Assembly (NCBI RefSeq): GCF_000224145.3
Contig: NC_020171.2
Location: 1,929,008 to 1,993,007, forward strand
Length of the DNA: 64,000 bases
Source: Ciona intestinalis
Lineage: Eukaryota; Chordata; Ascidiacea; Phlebobranchia; Cionidae
Direction of reading: 5' to 3'
Position 1 is the first letter of the stretch. Each line of letters starts with the position of its first letter. Shown here piece after piece: positions 38,230 through 51,759 of this stretch. A program made the translations under genes and the position numbers. Below the pieces are notes generated by a model. It saw only the letters and a program-made list of their open reading frames with translations. It was not told the origin of the DNA and did no database searches.

Positions 38230-40627
38230 TCAAACGTATATACCGGTGTCCTGACGTAATCGTGACGTCATACTCTCGGAGGAACGGTGACCAATAGAAT
38301 CGTAGGGCTCGTAGCTGGGTGGTGGTGAACCACGTGACCCATCAGCAGCTGTCTGATTGGTTGAGATTGTGTCGTGGCGGCTGCTAGGGGGGAAAGTATT
38401 TGTTAACAAAAATTTAATTGAAAAAAGAAGGCGTATGACATGGTGCAGTAGTGGTAAAATTAAGCTTGGAAAGTGGAATTCGTTAACAAAAAGTTTAACT
38501 CAAAAGTTACCAGCGAAAACTAAATTGTATGGTAAAAAAATGAACGAAAACTGCAAAGGTCCTGCACTGTACGGGACAAAAGTTACCAGCGAAAGTTACC
38601 AAAAAAAGTTACCAGCGAAAAGTTACCAGCGAAAGTTAGCAAAAGTTACCAGCGAAAACTAAATTGTATGGTAAAAAAACGAAAACGGCAAAGTTTAAGA
38701 ATAAAACTCTTCAATAACAAAGGTAAAAACGGCATTATTGTGCAAAGATAAGTACATACCTGTACGAACTCAGACTGTCTTGTGTCATGTGTAATCTCTT
38801 TGGTGCTGTGGCGTCATTCGGTTTCACCATCAAAGTGACGTCAAATTCACGCATTGCGTCAATAGCTGCGTCATTTCCGCCAGGTCCAACTTCGGCGTAA
38901 GTACGGTCGCTACGCTGCGTAGCTGAGTTTTGGGTGAAACCAGGCAGGTAGGAATCGGGGAAATAATACTCTTGACGGTTGTGTCGCGAGTTTGTAAGTC
39001 TCGGAGCAGTATACATATTCCCAGCGCCTAAGACTGGTTTTTCGCGGGACCTTCGACGGCATATTACAACAGCTATAAGTGCAAGTAATAAGAGCACTGC
39101 TAATACACAGCAGAGCACTATAAGCCAGAGTGGAAGCTTATTTGATTTTGGGTCAACTTGGGAGTTAGGTGCGGATGTTGTAGGGGGTTCTTTTAACCAG
39201 AAATCCTGGCATTGGTCGGTTGTTACCAACTTCGGGTCTTGTGTCGAATCCAGGAGACATACAGCATAATGTCTGTTAGGTTCCAGGCCATTTATCTTGT
39301 ACATATTTCCAGCAACGTTTACAATGCTGTAAGTCGACAGCCAGTCCGAAGCAGCACCTCTTAAAACTGTTAAGACACCGTTGGTGGGATCGTCGGAAAA
39401 CGAACAGTTACTACAAGACATTTTCCCCGACATCACTCTTATGTTGACAAATGCAGGATCTGGTGTTTCTGTAGAATTGGACCAAGATAATATAGCACTG
39501 TTGCTTGTTACATCACTTATACGAAATGCGCCTGCTTCCCTGATATCACAATTAAGAACTTCTTGGTCGATATTTCTCAACGTGACCCCGCTAAATGCTT
39601 GTGGGGTTGAGCAACGTGTGTTACGCTCACTACTCAGAGTTGTAGTCGTAGAAGAAAGCCACCGCTTCAGGTATGTAAGGTAGCAATCACATTGCCACGG
39701 GTTGTTCTGTAACTCGCAGGTTCGCAGTCGTTGTTGGCCGTCAAAGGCGCCGTATTCAACGCTTTGTAACTTGTTGGACGACAGGTCAAGCTTCGTAAGC
39801 ATCGTTAATCCACTTAAACTTCCATGGGCGGTCGGCGAGCCATCATCACTGCTTGTACTATACACAAATTCAATTGAGTTCTTTGACAATAAAAGTTCAT
39901 CTAAATTATCCGGCAAGCCCTTTGGTATTTGTGTCAGTCGATTTGCACTAACGTCAAGTGTGCGGAGTCGGTGCAGTCCCAAGAATGCGCTTGGTTCTAC
40001 AAAGTTTTGTATGATTGAGTTACCGGATAAGTCCAACCTTATCAGTCTCGTAAGCGGCTGCAATGCGGAGACGGTAACCCTCTGAACTAGGTTGTTGTCT
40101 AACCTAAGAACGCGGAGGGATACCGGTAAGCCTTCGGGTACAGCTGTCAGCAAGTTATTAGTCAGTACGAGCTCCATGAGTCGTGTCGCGTCCTTGAAAG
40201 CGACCGACGAAAGTCCTTTGTTTGTGATGTTGTTTTCGTCCAGATGTAACTCGTTTAAGTTTGATAATCCGTGTAATGAATTACGCCCGATGTACTTGAT
40301 GTCGTTTTTCTGAAAGTAAATTAACTCCAGCGAGTTTGGAAGGCCGATTGGAAATGATTTTAAATCGTTTTGGTGCATGTCCAGTTTCTTTAGGTTTATT
40401 AGTCTTTCCAAATTTGCATTGGTGGTCGGCCCATTCGTTATATTGTTCCTGTACATGTTTAAACTTCTAGTTTCGACCGGGATACCGTAAGGCACAAATG
40501 TCCAGGAGTTTTCGATGCAATATACATTATTACGGCTGTCGCATCGACAGTTTCGAACACAAGCAGAAGCCTGACAGATATTAACCAACAGAGTGAAAGA
40601 AATAAGGATTTTGAACGTTGTTTCCAT
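38230..40627 (-). CDS. FLRT-like LRR transmembrane receptor, 2 coding exons
   Basis: The first coding exon is 38760-40627 and the terminal exon 38230-38383 (stop TGA), joined by a GTATGT donor and a TAG acceptor, giving 673 residues. An unspliced reading would stop at 38735, but the splice is in frame and the last exon reads well. A signal peptide (1-22) precedes an LRRNT cap with Cys 23, 27, 29 and 37. About eight to nine LRRs run from 50 to 306 in the LP..L.EL.L..N pattern of FLRT and small proteoglycans. The LRRCT cap spans 307-360 (NNPWQCDCYLTYLKRW). A fibronectin III-like region spans about 366-478, a transmembrane helix 498-522, then CRRRSR and a cytoplasmic tail with PPSY (644-647), YEPYD and a C-terminal IYV that could bind a PDZ domain. 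The order LRRNT-LRR-LRRCT-FN3-TM matches FLRT, a cell-adhesion and axon-guidance receptor. LRIT or LRFN proteins are alternatives. Confidence 0.85.
38495..38690. repeat. Short tandem repeats in the FLRT-like intron
   Basis: AGTTACCAGCGAAA recurs at about 38504, 38580, 38608, 38620 and 38644. A longer block with ACTAAATTGTATGGTAAAAAA follows the first and last of them. All lie inside the 38384-38759 intron. Confidence 0.75.
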
Positions 40628-42678
40628 TTTCTACTGTTTTCTGTTCTCCTAACCTAATTCATCCAAATTTCTGTATTGAGAGAATATTTGTTTACACATC
40701 GGGGAATTTTAATTGCCCAAGCCGGGCGCGAGGTCGCAAATCGTCGCGGAAACTCGAAACCGCCCCGGCGTAATCTGATCTTGTTTAGACATTAATCTTT
40801 TGGTAAGAGACAAAAGCGAAAGTAACAAACTTTCCGCACCTTAAAAAAATCGAAACACAATTTCATTATCCCAAATCTCACGCTGGTTTGTAAGTTACGC
40901 AATAAATACGCAATTAACAAAGTACGACTTGGCAAGCTGGCATAAATGAATGTCATAAAACAAATTGCTGATACGATAAAACGAGTATTGCTCGTCCCAG
41001 CACAGCCTCAGTAAACAACAACACAGTTTCGTATCTTATATCTCTGATTGGAAAACGCGTAACTGTCAAGTATAAATAAAAAGTAAAAAAAACAATAGTT
41101 TTTGTTCTTCAATTTTTTTTATCTCTTTTTACTGTTTGTTTTTTCGTGTGATTTTATCAGATAACTTGTTTATTATTTACATAGAAACGTCCCGATTCTT
41201 GTTTACTTTACGGCATTAAAGTTTACGGCCATTGAAATCAATATTATTTTTAAAACCAAACGCACGCCGCCAATTTGGCACATAATCAAGAAAAAATCTC
41301 AAATTAATTTACAGCATAATATAATCTCAAAACTGTAGAAACCTGATTTATAGAATTAAACTGACAATTATTTTTTTCTCAAAATGGCTGCCTAAAATCT
41401 CAACAGCGGTTAAAACATTTTCTTGACAGAGATCAAATTTTAAATAAAATTCACTTCGACAAACGACTTGTACTTAAAACATTGCCCTAATAAATTCTGG
41501 CACCTTTAAATTACGACAACTGTCAAATAGTGCATTTCTTAGTCTCGTAGCTGAAACTAAATAAACCAAAGACGACAAGGCAGTCCGAAAACTCAGTGCC
41601 TTTTTTCTTTTTCTACCGAAACGAGACATCAATTAGGCGTTGTCTCTAATGTGGTGGTCGCTGCCAACTTTCTCCGTGTTTGGATAGGAAAGTTCGACCT
41701 ACAGCGTCAAACTACAACGACTGCTTGTCACTTATGGGGAATGAACAACGAAAGGGCCAAGACCAAATACAATGTTAAGAATACGTGACAGACCGCTGAA
41801 ATACCATTTTCTGAGCGAAATAGGCTAAAACATAATCCTAACACGGTCTAAAATACCATTTGTTTTATCCTCGCGAGGCAATGGCCGTCGGGTCGTGCAG
41901 ATGTGGCTATATATTTCTGTAAAATCTTTGTTTACCACGAAATGGGACGATAAAAGCGAAAAAAACATGGACCATCTTGCCCCAACCTAATTCATTACAA
42001 ATCAACCACAAATGCTATAACATTAGCTAAAAAATTAATCATATAATAGCTACGTCATATAGGCGACAAATGGTTAAAAACTTGAACCGTCTTGCCCCAA
42101 CGCACTATACGACAAAAACGATCATATACACCATATGTCGCATACGTAGACCGTCATATAGTTTACAGAACACGCCTGTTATGCGGTGTACACTTGTGCG
42201 GTATTGACATGAAAGCGCAGTTTTAAGCTGCTATACCTTATGGCTCAAAAATGCCGTAAGAAATTAATGCTCGCTTTGAAGACGTCGGGTTAACTTAGGT
42301 TTATATTAATCTTACTTGTCCATACTCGTGATTTGGATTATGACGAAATATGATCATCTGTGACGTCATATATCATATTGATGACGGGTATAGGAAACCG
42401 CCAATCAAAAGCGATTTGATTATTCAACTTTAACCTGGAACTAATTCAAATTTCCGCCAAAAATTCACGGTTAGTTTTTTGTAAACAAATCGCAAGCCGC
42501 GAAAATTTTTCGCGGGTGTGACGTAAACACATTGTGACGTCATTAATAAATCATTGTCAAATAACGCAGCATTCTGTGCATGGAGTTAATGTGTAACTAA
42601 GTGTTATGCATTTACAAGTACACACAACGCATACAACATATTCTATACACTATACTGTCGTAGAATGAGGGAGTTTAA
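40628..42678. other. Intergenic space between divergent FLRT-like and Rab genes
   Basis: The two genes are divergent, so this 2 kb should hold both promoters. TGACGTCA occurs at 42361 and 42535, close to the Rab start. MITE-derived sequence lies at about 41925-42110 (AAATGGGACGATAAAAGCG, GACCATCTTGCCCCAACC). No exon is seen. Confidence 0.5.
41920..42112 (-). mobile_element. Partial MITE ends
   Basis: TTGTTTACCACGAAATGGG, GACCATCTTGCCCCAACC, and a second GTCTTGCCCCAACGC end about 95 bases later: two right ends, one truncated. Confidence 0.55.
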
Positions 42679-45600
42679 ATGAAGAATCTTTCGGCCAAAG
42701 TTTTAGTTCTTGGCGACCAAGGTAGGCGTTCAAACCAGCAGCAGTGACATGGTGTCTTGTTTAATTGGGGTCATTTAATTGAAATTGAGACGCCAGCTTT
42801 GAGCTAAAGGTGCGTCATAACGGTAAAAATAGAAGCGACAGACGCCCTGCAAGAAATTCTAAATACTGGATGATTCAGACTGGCTTTGACTGGATTGTCC
42901 AAGTATTTTAGCTTTGTTCGATTTTGAGTGAAAGAGATAACCCTCTGCGCTCTGGATTAAGAGTTATGGGGTGTGGATATTTGTTTAGGTATTAGCGGCA
43001 TACAAAGATTATATTTGTCTGAGATAACCCGTTTGCGCACCGTAGTACGTAATAAATCTTTTAAGCAGTTTCTCCACGACCACTGGTCCTTGGTCCAGTT
43101 ACACCACGCAGTTGGGCAGAACAAACAGCTTCGTTTGCTTACTGTAGATGATTTATTCGCTTTTATAAATTTTTGACCCCCGCGCGTCGGTTTTATTGCT
43201 ATGTGACGTCATGTTATTTGACGTCACGTTTCGCTCTTACTCTCTTTTACAGCGAAAGATACGTTATTAGAGAAAAACAACACTATTGTATTGATTGACA
43301 CATACAAATGGGAAATTACAACGAAAAACAAAATCATTTACCTAAATAAAGCTATAACTCAAAAGTAATCGCTGTAAAGATTGCGGTACAAGTTCCTAGA
43401 TGGATTTATAGCTCTGTATAATTCATAAACTGCTTGTTTTTCGAGGTTGTTTACTCGATACACAGTTATTGTTTAGTTAAAAGAAATTGGGCTTTCGAAT
43501 CTTACAGCGGTTTATTGAACCGCGGAAACGGTTTCGTAATCCGCGCTCTTAATTAAACTACAATGAAGGGAATAATGTTGATTAGTCCTTTCTTACAACT
43601 TTTCGCACGTTAATTTTCGCTTCGAATAAAAACGGGGGTTTTCGCCCGGTGGTGTCTTGATACGCGGTGTCGATTTCATCCCTATTATGACGTCAGAGGT
43701 CCTAAGATTTCTCGGTTAAGTGACATTGTGACGTAATAATAAAGTTTATTCGCAGGCGTGGGGAAGACTTCGCTAGTAATGAGGTATTCGCGGAAAATAT
43801 TTGTGGAAACTTCAACCCCCACTATTGGAGCTGCTTATTTTGAAGCCATCGAGTAAGTGAATGAAACTTGTCTTGTGATAAATAAAAATAGTGAATTTAA
43901 ATGATATAGTTTCGAATGTCGGGGAAACGACAGTTTAAAGAAATGGGTTTTTGTTTCATACATCTTTTCATGGCCACTTACAAGTTACCACGTATGTAAC
44001 TTATTTATCCTCGCATGGCGGGGAACGACAGTTATAAAACACGGGTGTTCTGTTTTATATATATTAGTGATTTTACATATTTTAGGGCGAATGCCATTTC
44101 ATATTATGCAATTTATTGATAGATTTGCAAAATAGCCTAAAAAAGCCGAGAAAAGGAAGAAGTTTTAAATATTCGCGAAAAATGATTTATAAATTTACAA
44201 TTATTTTGCATTCCTAAACTTATATTAATAAATACTGTTATTTCAAACAAGCATATGGCGTTATCAATAAAACATTTTAAATAAAGAACTTGAAACGTTT
44301 AAAGAAACTTCAGCGTTATAACTAATGCCAGCAATATGGCGCCATGTGTATTAAAAACAGCGGGAGCCATGGTGGAATACAGCTGTCTTATATTATCAAT
44401 ATTACATTTCATTTCTCGCTGTAAACGAGCATGGTTTCCTATCCCTTAGCGTTAACTGGTTTCGAAACTATTAGCGACAAATCAAACTGAATACCCGAAA
44501 GGCTTTTGGTGAGCCTTATTTCCCTTGAGTGGAAGTACAAACGCGGGCGAATGCTTTAATAGTCGCACGAGCAAATACAAAACAACACATCCACTCAGAA
44601 AGTCGAGTTTCCGGGCAAGTTAAGAACACGGGTTGAAGAATGTAAACATACGAACTTCTAAAGAGACTTTGTTACATGTTTTGCTGTGTTTGTACACGTC
44701 ATATAGGACGCTTTGAACAACGCAAAGAGAAGCTGTCGAAACCTTCACTGCCGCTCCGTTCTCCAAATATCGCGAGTCCAATTTCGAGACGCTAATATTG
44801 AATTAGTGTGACTAGTACTGGCGATACGGAAATGAGAAAACGAATAATCAAGTATTCTTATCTGTAAACATACGTCCTACCTCCGCAAACGCGATGACAT
44901 AACGTGTAAAACATATCCTGACGAAAAGAAAACATGGTTTTATCTTCAGTAGGCATTAGTAATGGGAATAGAACAGCGCGGCAAGTTAACTATACACCAA
45001 GGACAACTGTACAAGCTTTGACGCCTATAGACAGCCATAGTGGTTTAGTTTGTTATTCGAACTTGGGTGTGGACTCACAACAAAGCGCTGAGTGCCCAAA
45101 TCCCTTAAGTAATAAAACAAATTGCGAGACAGAGTCAGCACTTACGAATTACACGAGGGGTCATAAACTGGCTATGTCTTTCAACACTGAATACCAAGAA
45201 GTAATAAACTTCAAAAACAATGCCTACTTTTCACATTTGCACAGCCAAAATTTTTAATGAACATAAATTACTTTGTTTTCTATTTTGCCGCATTTTTCTT
45301 TAATCAATTACTATGTTTGGCGTATTTTTCACACCTAAAACTGTAGCAAAAAACGCTATGTAGTTTTCGTGTAGCAATAAAACCCTACCCATGTTTTCTA
45401 AACATGTCTTCAGTTCTATCTATCAACGCGCTGATAAAAGTGAGTTATTACGAGTAATGGCGCAATAAGCAAAACAAGACCCTACAATAAATTAGTCATA
45501 GCGTTACAACCGACTCCTAAAATCTTCCAACACCTCGTGACTGTTACTCCTATACCCGACATTTTTCCACTGGTTGGTTGCCGTTTTTCGTCGGCAAAAA

Positions 45601-48600
45601 TCTAAATGAATTTCTCGTCATGGGATGTTAGTATCGCTGGATCCAATAACACGGTCCGTCGAAATACACGCGCCCTGCCTTTGTGACGCCATAGTGGGGT
45701 CTGTGACGTATTGCCTCGCGCGCTTGAAAGTTGTGACAAGTTAATCCCACTGACCAGTGGCGTCTAAACAACGATAATGACTCAAAATATGGGCTGTCTA
45801 ATCAATCGGTTTATGCTCAACTGTAGACTTTCTATAAACAGGAGAATTTGCCTCGTGTTTAAAAGAATGAAACTGGTTTATCCTCGCGTACCGGGGCAAC
45901 GACAGTTATTATAACACGGATGTTCTGTTTCATATACCTCGTGCCAGTTTAAAAGTTACCCTGCAGTGGCTAACTATGGCCAACTGTAGTAAGTAGGAAA
46001 ACTAGCCTAATGTTTTGCAGCTAAACGGTCAAAATACCGTTCCCGCTAACGCCGTGGTCATAAAATAATCCCCGCCTTCCATTGTAGTTCTAAATAAACC
46101 CAGACTTGTATGGAAACCCAGATAATCCAACTTAATCCTTATGTCAAGTTGCTCTGACGCTTGTCAAATGTGTGACGTTATAATCGTTGACATGCAAATT
46201 CCTCGTTTGTTACGCAACAAGGCTCTTCAGTGCTTGGGTCGAACTCGACATGATAGAACTCGGTTTCACTACTCGTTCTTTGGTATAAGTGGCAATAGAC
46301 TGACTCTTCTTTTATAAGTAGCGCATATTCTGTTTGCACATCTGGCTGTCGTCGGTGTATGACAAAACTGAACAATAATCTGTACGTGGGATGCGGTTTG
46401 TCATTTTGAAAAATATAGAAATACACACGAGTAGGTGCAGGATATAATAGGTTGGGGTAAGATGATCCAAGTTTTCATCGTCTTTTCTCTTCTCTTCTGA
46501 TTTGTTGGTGAACAAAGAAATATTTACATAAACATAAAGACCGTTATTAATTGGTAAAATTACGATTGCATTTACCCCATAGTCGCTATTACCGTAGGTA
46601 AGGGTAGGATGGTTCACATTTTCATTCTTATTTCGTGCCATTTGGTATCCGTCTTCCCCACAGTACCAGTACAGCATTATACATTTTAACGAGAACCGTT
46701 CCCAGCGTCTAGGGTGCGGGCATATGGCGCTTGGTATCGGCTTACGAAGGTCACAAAGTGTCTTGTTTCTGACTGCCTTGGCAAGGGAAATGAAACACGC
46801 ATCCTTAGCGCCAGGAATGGAAAATTCCCATTTTTTACAGCATCGTTTAATCAATCAACAAATTGTGTAGTACTGTGGGTATATAAAGTTAAACTACCAA
46901 GCACTTATAGTAAAATTGCTTTCTGGTCGTTGAAAATTCCTATTTCTTGGGTATAAAATAGAACTACCAAACAGTTATTCAGTTTTATTTCTTTTCAGCA
47001 CCGAATTAATCTGTCAACAGATCGGGCAGTTGGGTATTATATATATACTCAAAATAGTATGGAATCCGCTTTTCAGGCATTTTTTAACGGCACTATATAA
47101 TCTATCAACAATTTATGTGTAGTACTTTAGTTATAGAAACTCAAATTGTTTGAAATTTCGCTTCGTGGGCTCATTTGTCAAAAAAATTGGTTGAAACTAG
47201 CACTAATAGAGCGAGACGTCTCCAAGCCTAAAGAACCGGTCCTGGTACCGTTTTAACGCCAAATAAAATGCAAACTGTCTATACTACTTGGCTCGGCATA
47301 CTGGCAGCCACTAAACCAACACATGTACCGAAATACGTGGAGCACATCAAAAAGGCTAACGAGTTTTTGTACTTAGATAAAATCTACGCGTCGGTTCCAC
47401 CAATAAACAAACCGTTATTAAAACACGCGCCGCGATTTGGGGGGAATAAAAAACGTATAGGGTATGATTTCAGCCTTGTACACTCATACAAGACGAATTA
47501 GACTAGACCCTATTAGCCGTCTATAAATGCGCTCTGGCTTGCGGTCAATGTAGAAAAAACAAGATAAAACATTCGCTGTCGTTTCTCCAATCCAGAAATT
47601 TGGTCTCGGGGTTTTCGTGCGCCATTTTATCTTCATACATAATCCTGTTTGTATTGCTCCGCATACAAACGCCGATAAAGGGGCCTGCATCGCCTCAACT
47701 AGTTCCTCTTTCACTCAATCAGGATTAAGGAAGACAATCGTGACTATGACGTCATATAGGAACAATAGGCAGCGCGGAAAAGCTTTCGCGAAAAAATCGT
47801 TTGTCGAAATTCGCTCGACAGCGAATGGAACGAAATTCAAGTACAAATAGTTTGTTTACTTTACAACTAAACCCGATAGGGGAATGGGCGTTTTAAAGGT
47901 TAAGGCATGCCCAAAGCCACCCAGTGGGTCTGAAAAGCAGCGATAAATCAGTTTCTGCGTGCCCGTGCCCGACCATAAGCGCTTTGCAGTCACCTGCAAA
48001 TTTAACATGAAAGTTTTCGGGTTTGCTCAAAGCTTTGGTAAAGCAGAGTTGGTTTGTTAGGTGTACAGTGTCGTGAACCGAAGCAGGGCGATTTTATCGC
48101 CTCGTTTTACCGGGAGGTAAATTCCGACCGACGAGTGACGTAGCTGTCGACCGGAACGGCTGCGGTGACGTCACGATTTAGCGATCCAGCGAAAGTGTTA
48201 AAAAATTAATCACTTCGGACAGAGTGTTACGGAATATGTAACACACAAAAAGTCCGAATTATATTCTGCTATAGATACATATATTGCACCAATAATGGCA
48301 CCATCAGTCTCTCTTTAAATAGAATCACTTAATCCTGACTGCTTTATGTTACGAGAACCGTCTAATTTCATAAGCACTAAATTAGGACCCGATTCATGCA
48401 GTTAATCACAATTAAAATCACTCCCTTTTCCATTTTGTTCCAGGGAAGTCGGCGACCAAAAGTTGAAGTTGAAAATCTGGGACACCGCGGGTCAGGAGCG
48501 CTTCAAGTCGATGGTGAGTATTATGACGTCATAATGGCCTCTATCTGGCGACAATACCCCGCGCCCTGCAAAACAAACATTCGGATTATGAGTTGATAGA

Positions 48601-51600
48601 ATCAAAGCGATATCAATTTCAAATGCGTTTCCCGCTATAGTATACCGAAAACAGTATGGGAGCAGAGCAAAACAGTGAAGTAATCAGTATAGAAGCTCGT
48701 ATTTCGGCCCGTGTGGGAGCAGGCGATCTCATGGGCATCTGAATCTAACCCCATTTCGGCAACCCTACCGTGTGAGTTGCATTGAACCACGGAGTAGGGG
48801 CGCAGGTAACTCAATCTAGACGCTATAGAGTCTGCGGTACAAGGTGTCAGCCTTGAAGCGCCATCTTCAATTCGAAATGAATTGTTGGTAGTTTAAACAA
48901 GGGTCTTCCTGCCTTCCTATGCTTCGCTTACCATACAGGCAAACAAGCGTAGAATATACTCCGGTTCTGTACATTAGCTTGGCCCCTTATTTGGGCACGG
49001 TGGTAATATTTCAAACCGAATCACGGTCAAAGCGGTTTCGTTCGTACAGTCAACAATGTAACTGTTATTTCGTTGGAAACGAACAAACAAGCTCGTAATC
49101 CTATACGGCATATTACATTCGTATATATGTTATGTATTATATGTTTAAAATACCCGTATATGGCAAACGAAACGTCAGTCCTTTGGGGGAACACAAAAAC
49201 AAACGCCAGAAAATCACACATTTTTACACAAGTTTTATAAAACAATAAAACAGCTCTGTCATTTATTTTGGTACTGACGTTTCTACTTCTTTAAACTTGA
49301 TAAACACGTCAGTACCTACGTATGACATACGTTACAACAGCGGTAAAGTTACTGTAGCGCTACATTTAGCTTTGATGTTTGATAAATGAATAGTTGACTT
49401 TCAACGGTTTATAAACTGGTGACGTCTACTTGAAGTTATTGCTTTGTTGACAGCTGTATCGTTAAAAGAAAATTTTAATGAAAAATGTTGTTTTCAAGTG
49501 CGAAAGGATATGAATGTGTTGTGTACTGTACGTTTGTATAAAAATTCAAATCAAAGTGTATGTTTTATAAAGTATAAATGTTGTATTTATGAAATAAATG
49601 AATGTTACTTATTTACCCTCTCGCAGCGGGGCAATGACAGTCGTTATAGCACACGTTTGACGGAGAAAAAACGCTGACTCTTAAATTTACAAAGTAACCA
49701 AAATTAAAAACCATTTGTGTGGCAAAAAAACACTAAAACGTAAAATTTGTGGAAAAATACGAAATATATGCCGACGATACAGTGACCTCTATTCAATTGT
49801 ATATACCTCATGCGCGCTGTCGATACAAGACAACTGTGGGGGTTAGCTGCCCCACTTCCCGCTATAGTAGTACAGATCCCGCAATTGAATTAGCCGTTTT
49901 CTACCCTATGCTGAATAATTGATCGCATCACACGAAGGATATAATTAATCTCCGTCTAGGCTGGGATTAAAATTTAATTCAACACCCGGTTGTTCCTTTT
50001 GCTGCAGATACCAATGTATTATCGGAACTCAAAGGCCGCATTGATCGTATTTGATATCACTGATTCTGATAGCTTTGTAGCAGCGCAAAAGTGGGCAACA
50101 GGTAAGCGAAAGGTTTATAGGTTCGAGGCGCGTCGGTGGTAGAAAACCGCACAATCAGAAACGGAACTATGCCTAGCTTATTAATATTTCATTGACACCC
50201 ATTAGTGTATGTTGTACAGCGTGCATTACAGTTTTAATAGCCCTCTAAAACGTAGCTTCTTAAACAAAAAGTTCACGCACCTTTTACACGTAATGTTTAC
50301 AAACTTATTTTACAGAATTACATCAACATATAGAAGACAAACTAAGTAAGTTCGAATTTAATAAAAAATCATTTAAGTACCTTGTGATTTAGAATCCGGG
50401 TTAATACATACTTCGTAATACTTTCCTTTAGGCTGTAAAGTCTTATACAATATGACTATAGGGTAGGGGAAGATGAGACACATTTAGCCCATAACATCCA
50501 AATATCCTGATCGTGTTTTAAACAATTAACAACGGTCTATGGGAGTCGTGAGGAAATGGTTTTATAATTCTTTGAAAATTCTTTTTGTTTACGACCAAAT
50601 GGGACGAGAAAATAGAACGAAAAGGTGTCCCATCTTCCCCTATACACACCACTATGCCTTTATTAGACTGTGTTTCGCGATACAAGCCAAATTAAGAATA
50701 ATTCAACGTGACAAAATAGTTGACATGAGTAATAACTTATGGTTAAAATGAAAAAATGGTGTCTAAATATTTTTAGTTTAAATTTGTGATATAGCACATA
50801 CTATTCTAACATTTACACATTTTGGTATAGAGTACAAATGTAGAACAGTTTTCTCTGTCGCCTTCTTAATAACACGTATCGTTTTGTAATATAGCCCACA
50901 TCCTCAAATTTAACTGCTAATGTATATACACACACGGAACTCTATAGTAGGATATTGACTTAAAAAGTAGGATATTGACTTTTAACTATGGTTTATTTTT
51001 ATAGTTTTATTTCTCATTGGAAACAAATCTGATCTCGGCAGATCACGAAAAGTTAAACAAAGCGAGGCGAATGCATATGCTGAAATGATAGGCGGGCATT
51101 TTAGGGAGGTGTCCGCTTATTCCAACGAAGGTATGTATACATTAGGCCGTATGTGTGCATGGTGCTTTTTGGCAATATATCTTCGTGTATATAGTAGCAA
51201 ATATCATATTAATTAAAACAACTTTTTTTTTTATCTTTTTGAGACGTATGGCATGTTAATTTGGGAAATAGCACAAAAACGACGGTCGAAGGTTTAATTA
51301 AATCGTTCCATAAAATTGGTTCTTGAAATGACAATTTGAATCTATTCATAAATTACATAAAGACTAAACCAAGTGAAAAATTGTCCAAATATGCAAGTTT
51401 TTGCGTGGGTGTTTTCTGCTGACGACATGCTTTGATCGAATAATGGTTTGGGTTTCTGTCATCTTGACATTTAAATGTGAAGTCGTAATAAAACCGAGTG
51501 TCACATCCATTCGCGTGTGCGTGCTAAACTTGATATAACACTGAACAATTCTTTCAGGAATAAGCGAGATGTTTTTGGACCTGTGTGTGAAATTACTTCA

Positions 51601-51745
51601 CGAAAAACTGAACTCAAGACGGAATACGATTGGTCAAGTCACCACCTGGCCAACCAATGACAGCTTAGTATCTAGCCAATACCCGCCAATAGAATTTAAG
51701 GAAAATGAAGCCGAAAAAAATACTTGTTGTTTCACTTTTACTTAA
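42679..51745 (+). CDS. Rab-family GTPase (Rab5/22-like), 7 exons
   Basis: Exons: 42679-42721, 43756-43852, 48444-48513, 50008-50101, 50316-50345, 51005-51130 and 51558-51745, all GT-AG and in frame, 215 residues. Rabs direct vesicle tethering and transport. The P-loop GDQGVGKTS is at 12-20, the switch I core TPTIGA at 35-40, WDTAGQERF at 59-67, PMYYRNSKAALIVFDIT at 72-88 and NKSD at 118-121. The fifth guanine motif reads SAY (148-150) instead of the usual SAK. The tail ends TCCFTFT, a Cys pair with four residues after it, unusual for Rab prenylation. TIGA, QERF and PMYYR favour the Rab5/22/31 branch, but the N-terminal half is divergent and I do not assign an orthologue. Intron 2 is 4.6 kb and repeat-filled. 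Four TGACGTCA sites lie within about 500 bases of exon 1 (42361, 42535, 43204, 43219) and a fifth just before exon 2 (43688). Confidence 0.9.
43910..44065 (-). mobile_element. SINE tails, reversed
   Basis: Minus-strand tail modules: GGGGAAACGACAGTTTAAAG and then TATCCTCGCATGGCGGGG, CGACAGTTATAAAACACGG in Rab intron 2. Confidence 0.7.
45858..45968 (-). mobile_element. SINE tail, reversed
   Basis: TTATCCTCGCGTACCGGGGC, AACGACAGTTATTATAACAC, TGTTCTGTTTCATATACCTC and GTTACC, a well-preserved tail in reverse orientation in Rab intron 2. Confidence 0.8.
46443..46675. mobile_element. MITE-derived sequence, rearranged
   Basis: AGGTTGGGGTAAGATGATCC at the left and a second GGGTAGGATGGTTCACATT end near 46604, with CCGTCTTCCCCACAGTACC after it. 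It looks like two nested or joined copies. It accounts for much of a 180-codon open frame on the minus strand. Confidence 0.65.
49600..49665 (-). mobile_element. SINE tail, reversed
   Basis: TTACTTATTTACCCTCTCGC, GCGGGGCAATGACAGTCG and TTATAGCACACG, in Rab intron 3. Confidence 0.65.
50455..50655 (-). mobile_element. Complete TGGGACACC-family MITE
   Basis: Left end TAGGGTAGGGGAAGATGAG, core GATCGTGTTTTAAACAATT and AGTCGTGAGGAAATGG, right end AAAAGGTGTCCCATCTTCCC. It is in Rab intron 5. Confidence 0.85.
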
Positions 51746-51759
51746 CAACAGGCAAAACC

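Noticed and set aside
39381..40085. Open frames of 100 and 127 codons on the plus strand
   Set aside because: They are antisense to the LRR-coding exon and owe their length to its codon pattern.
46312..46854. 180-codon minus-strand frame
   Set aside because: Its central part is MITE sequence (GRNKNENVNHP-type translation of the element core) and it matches no family I know.
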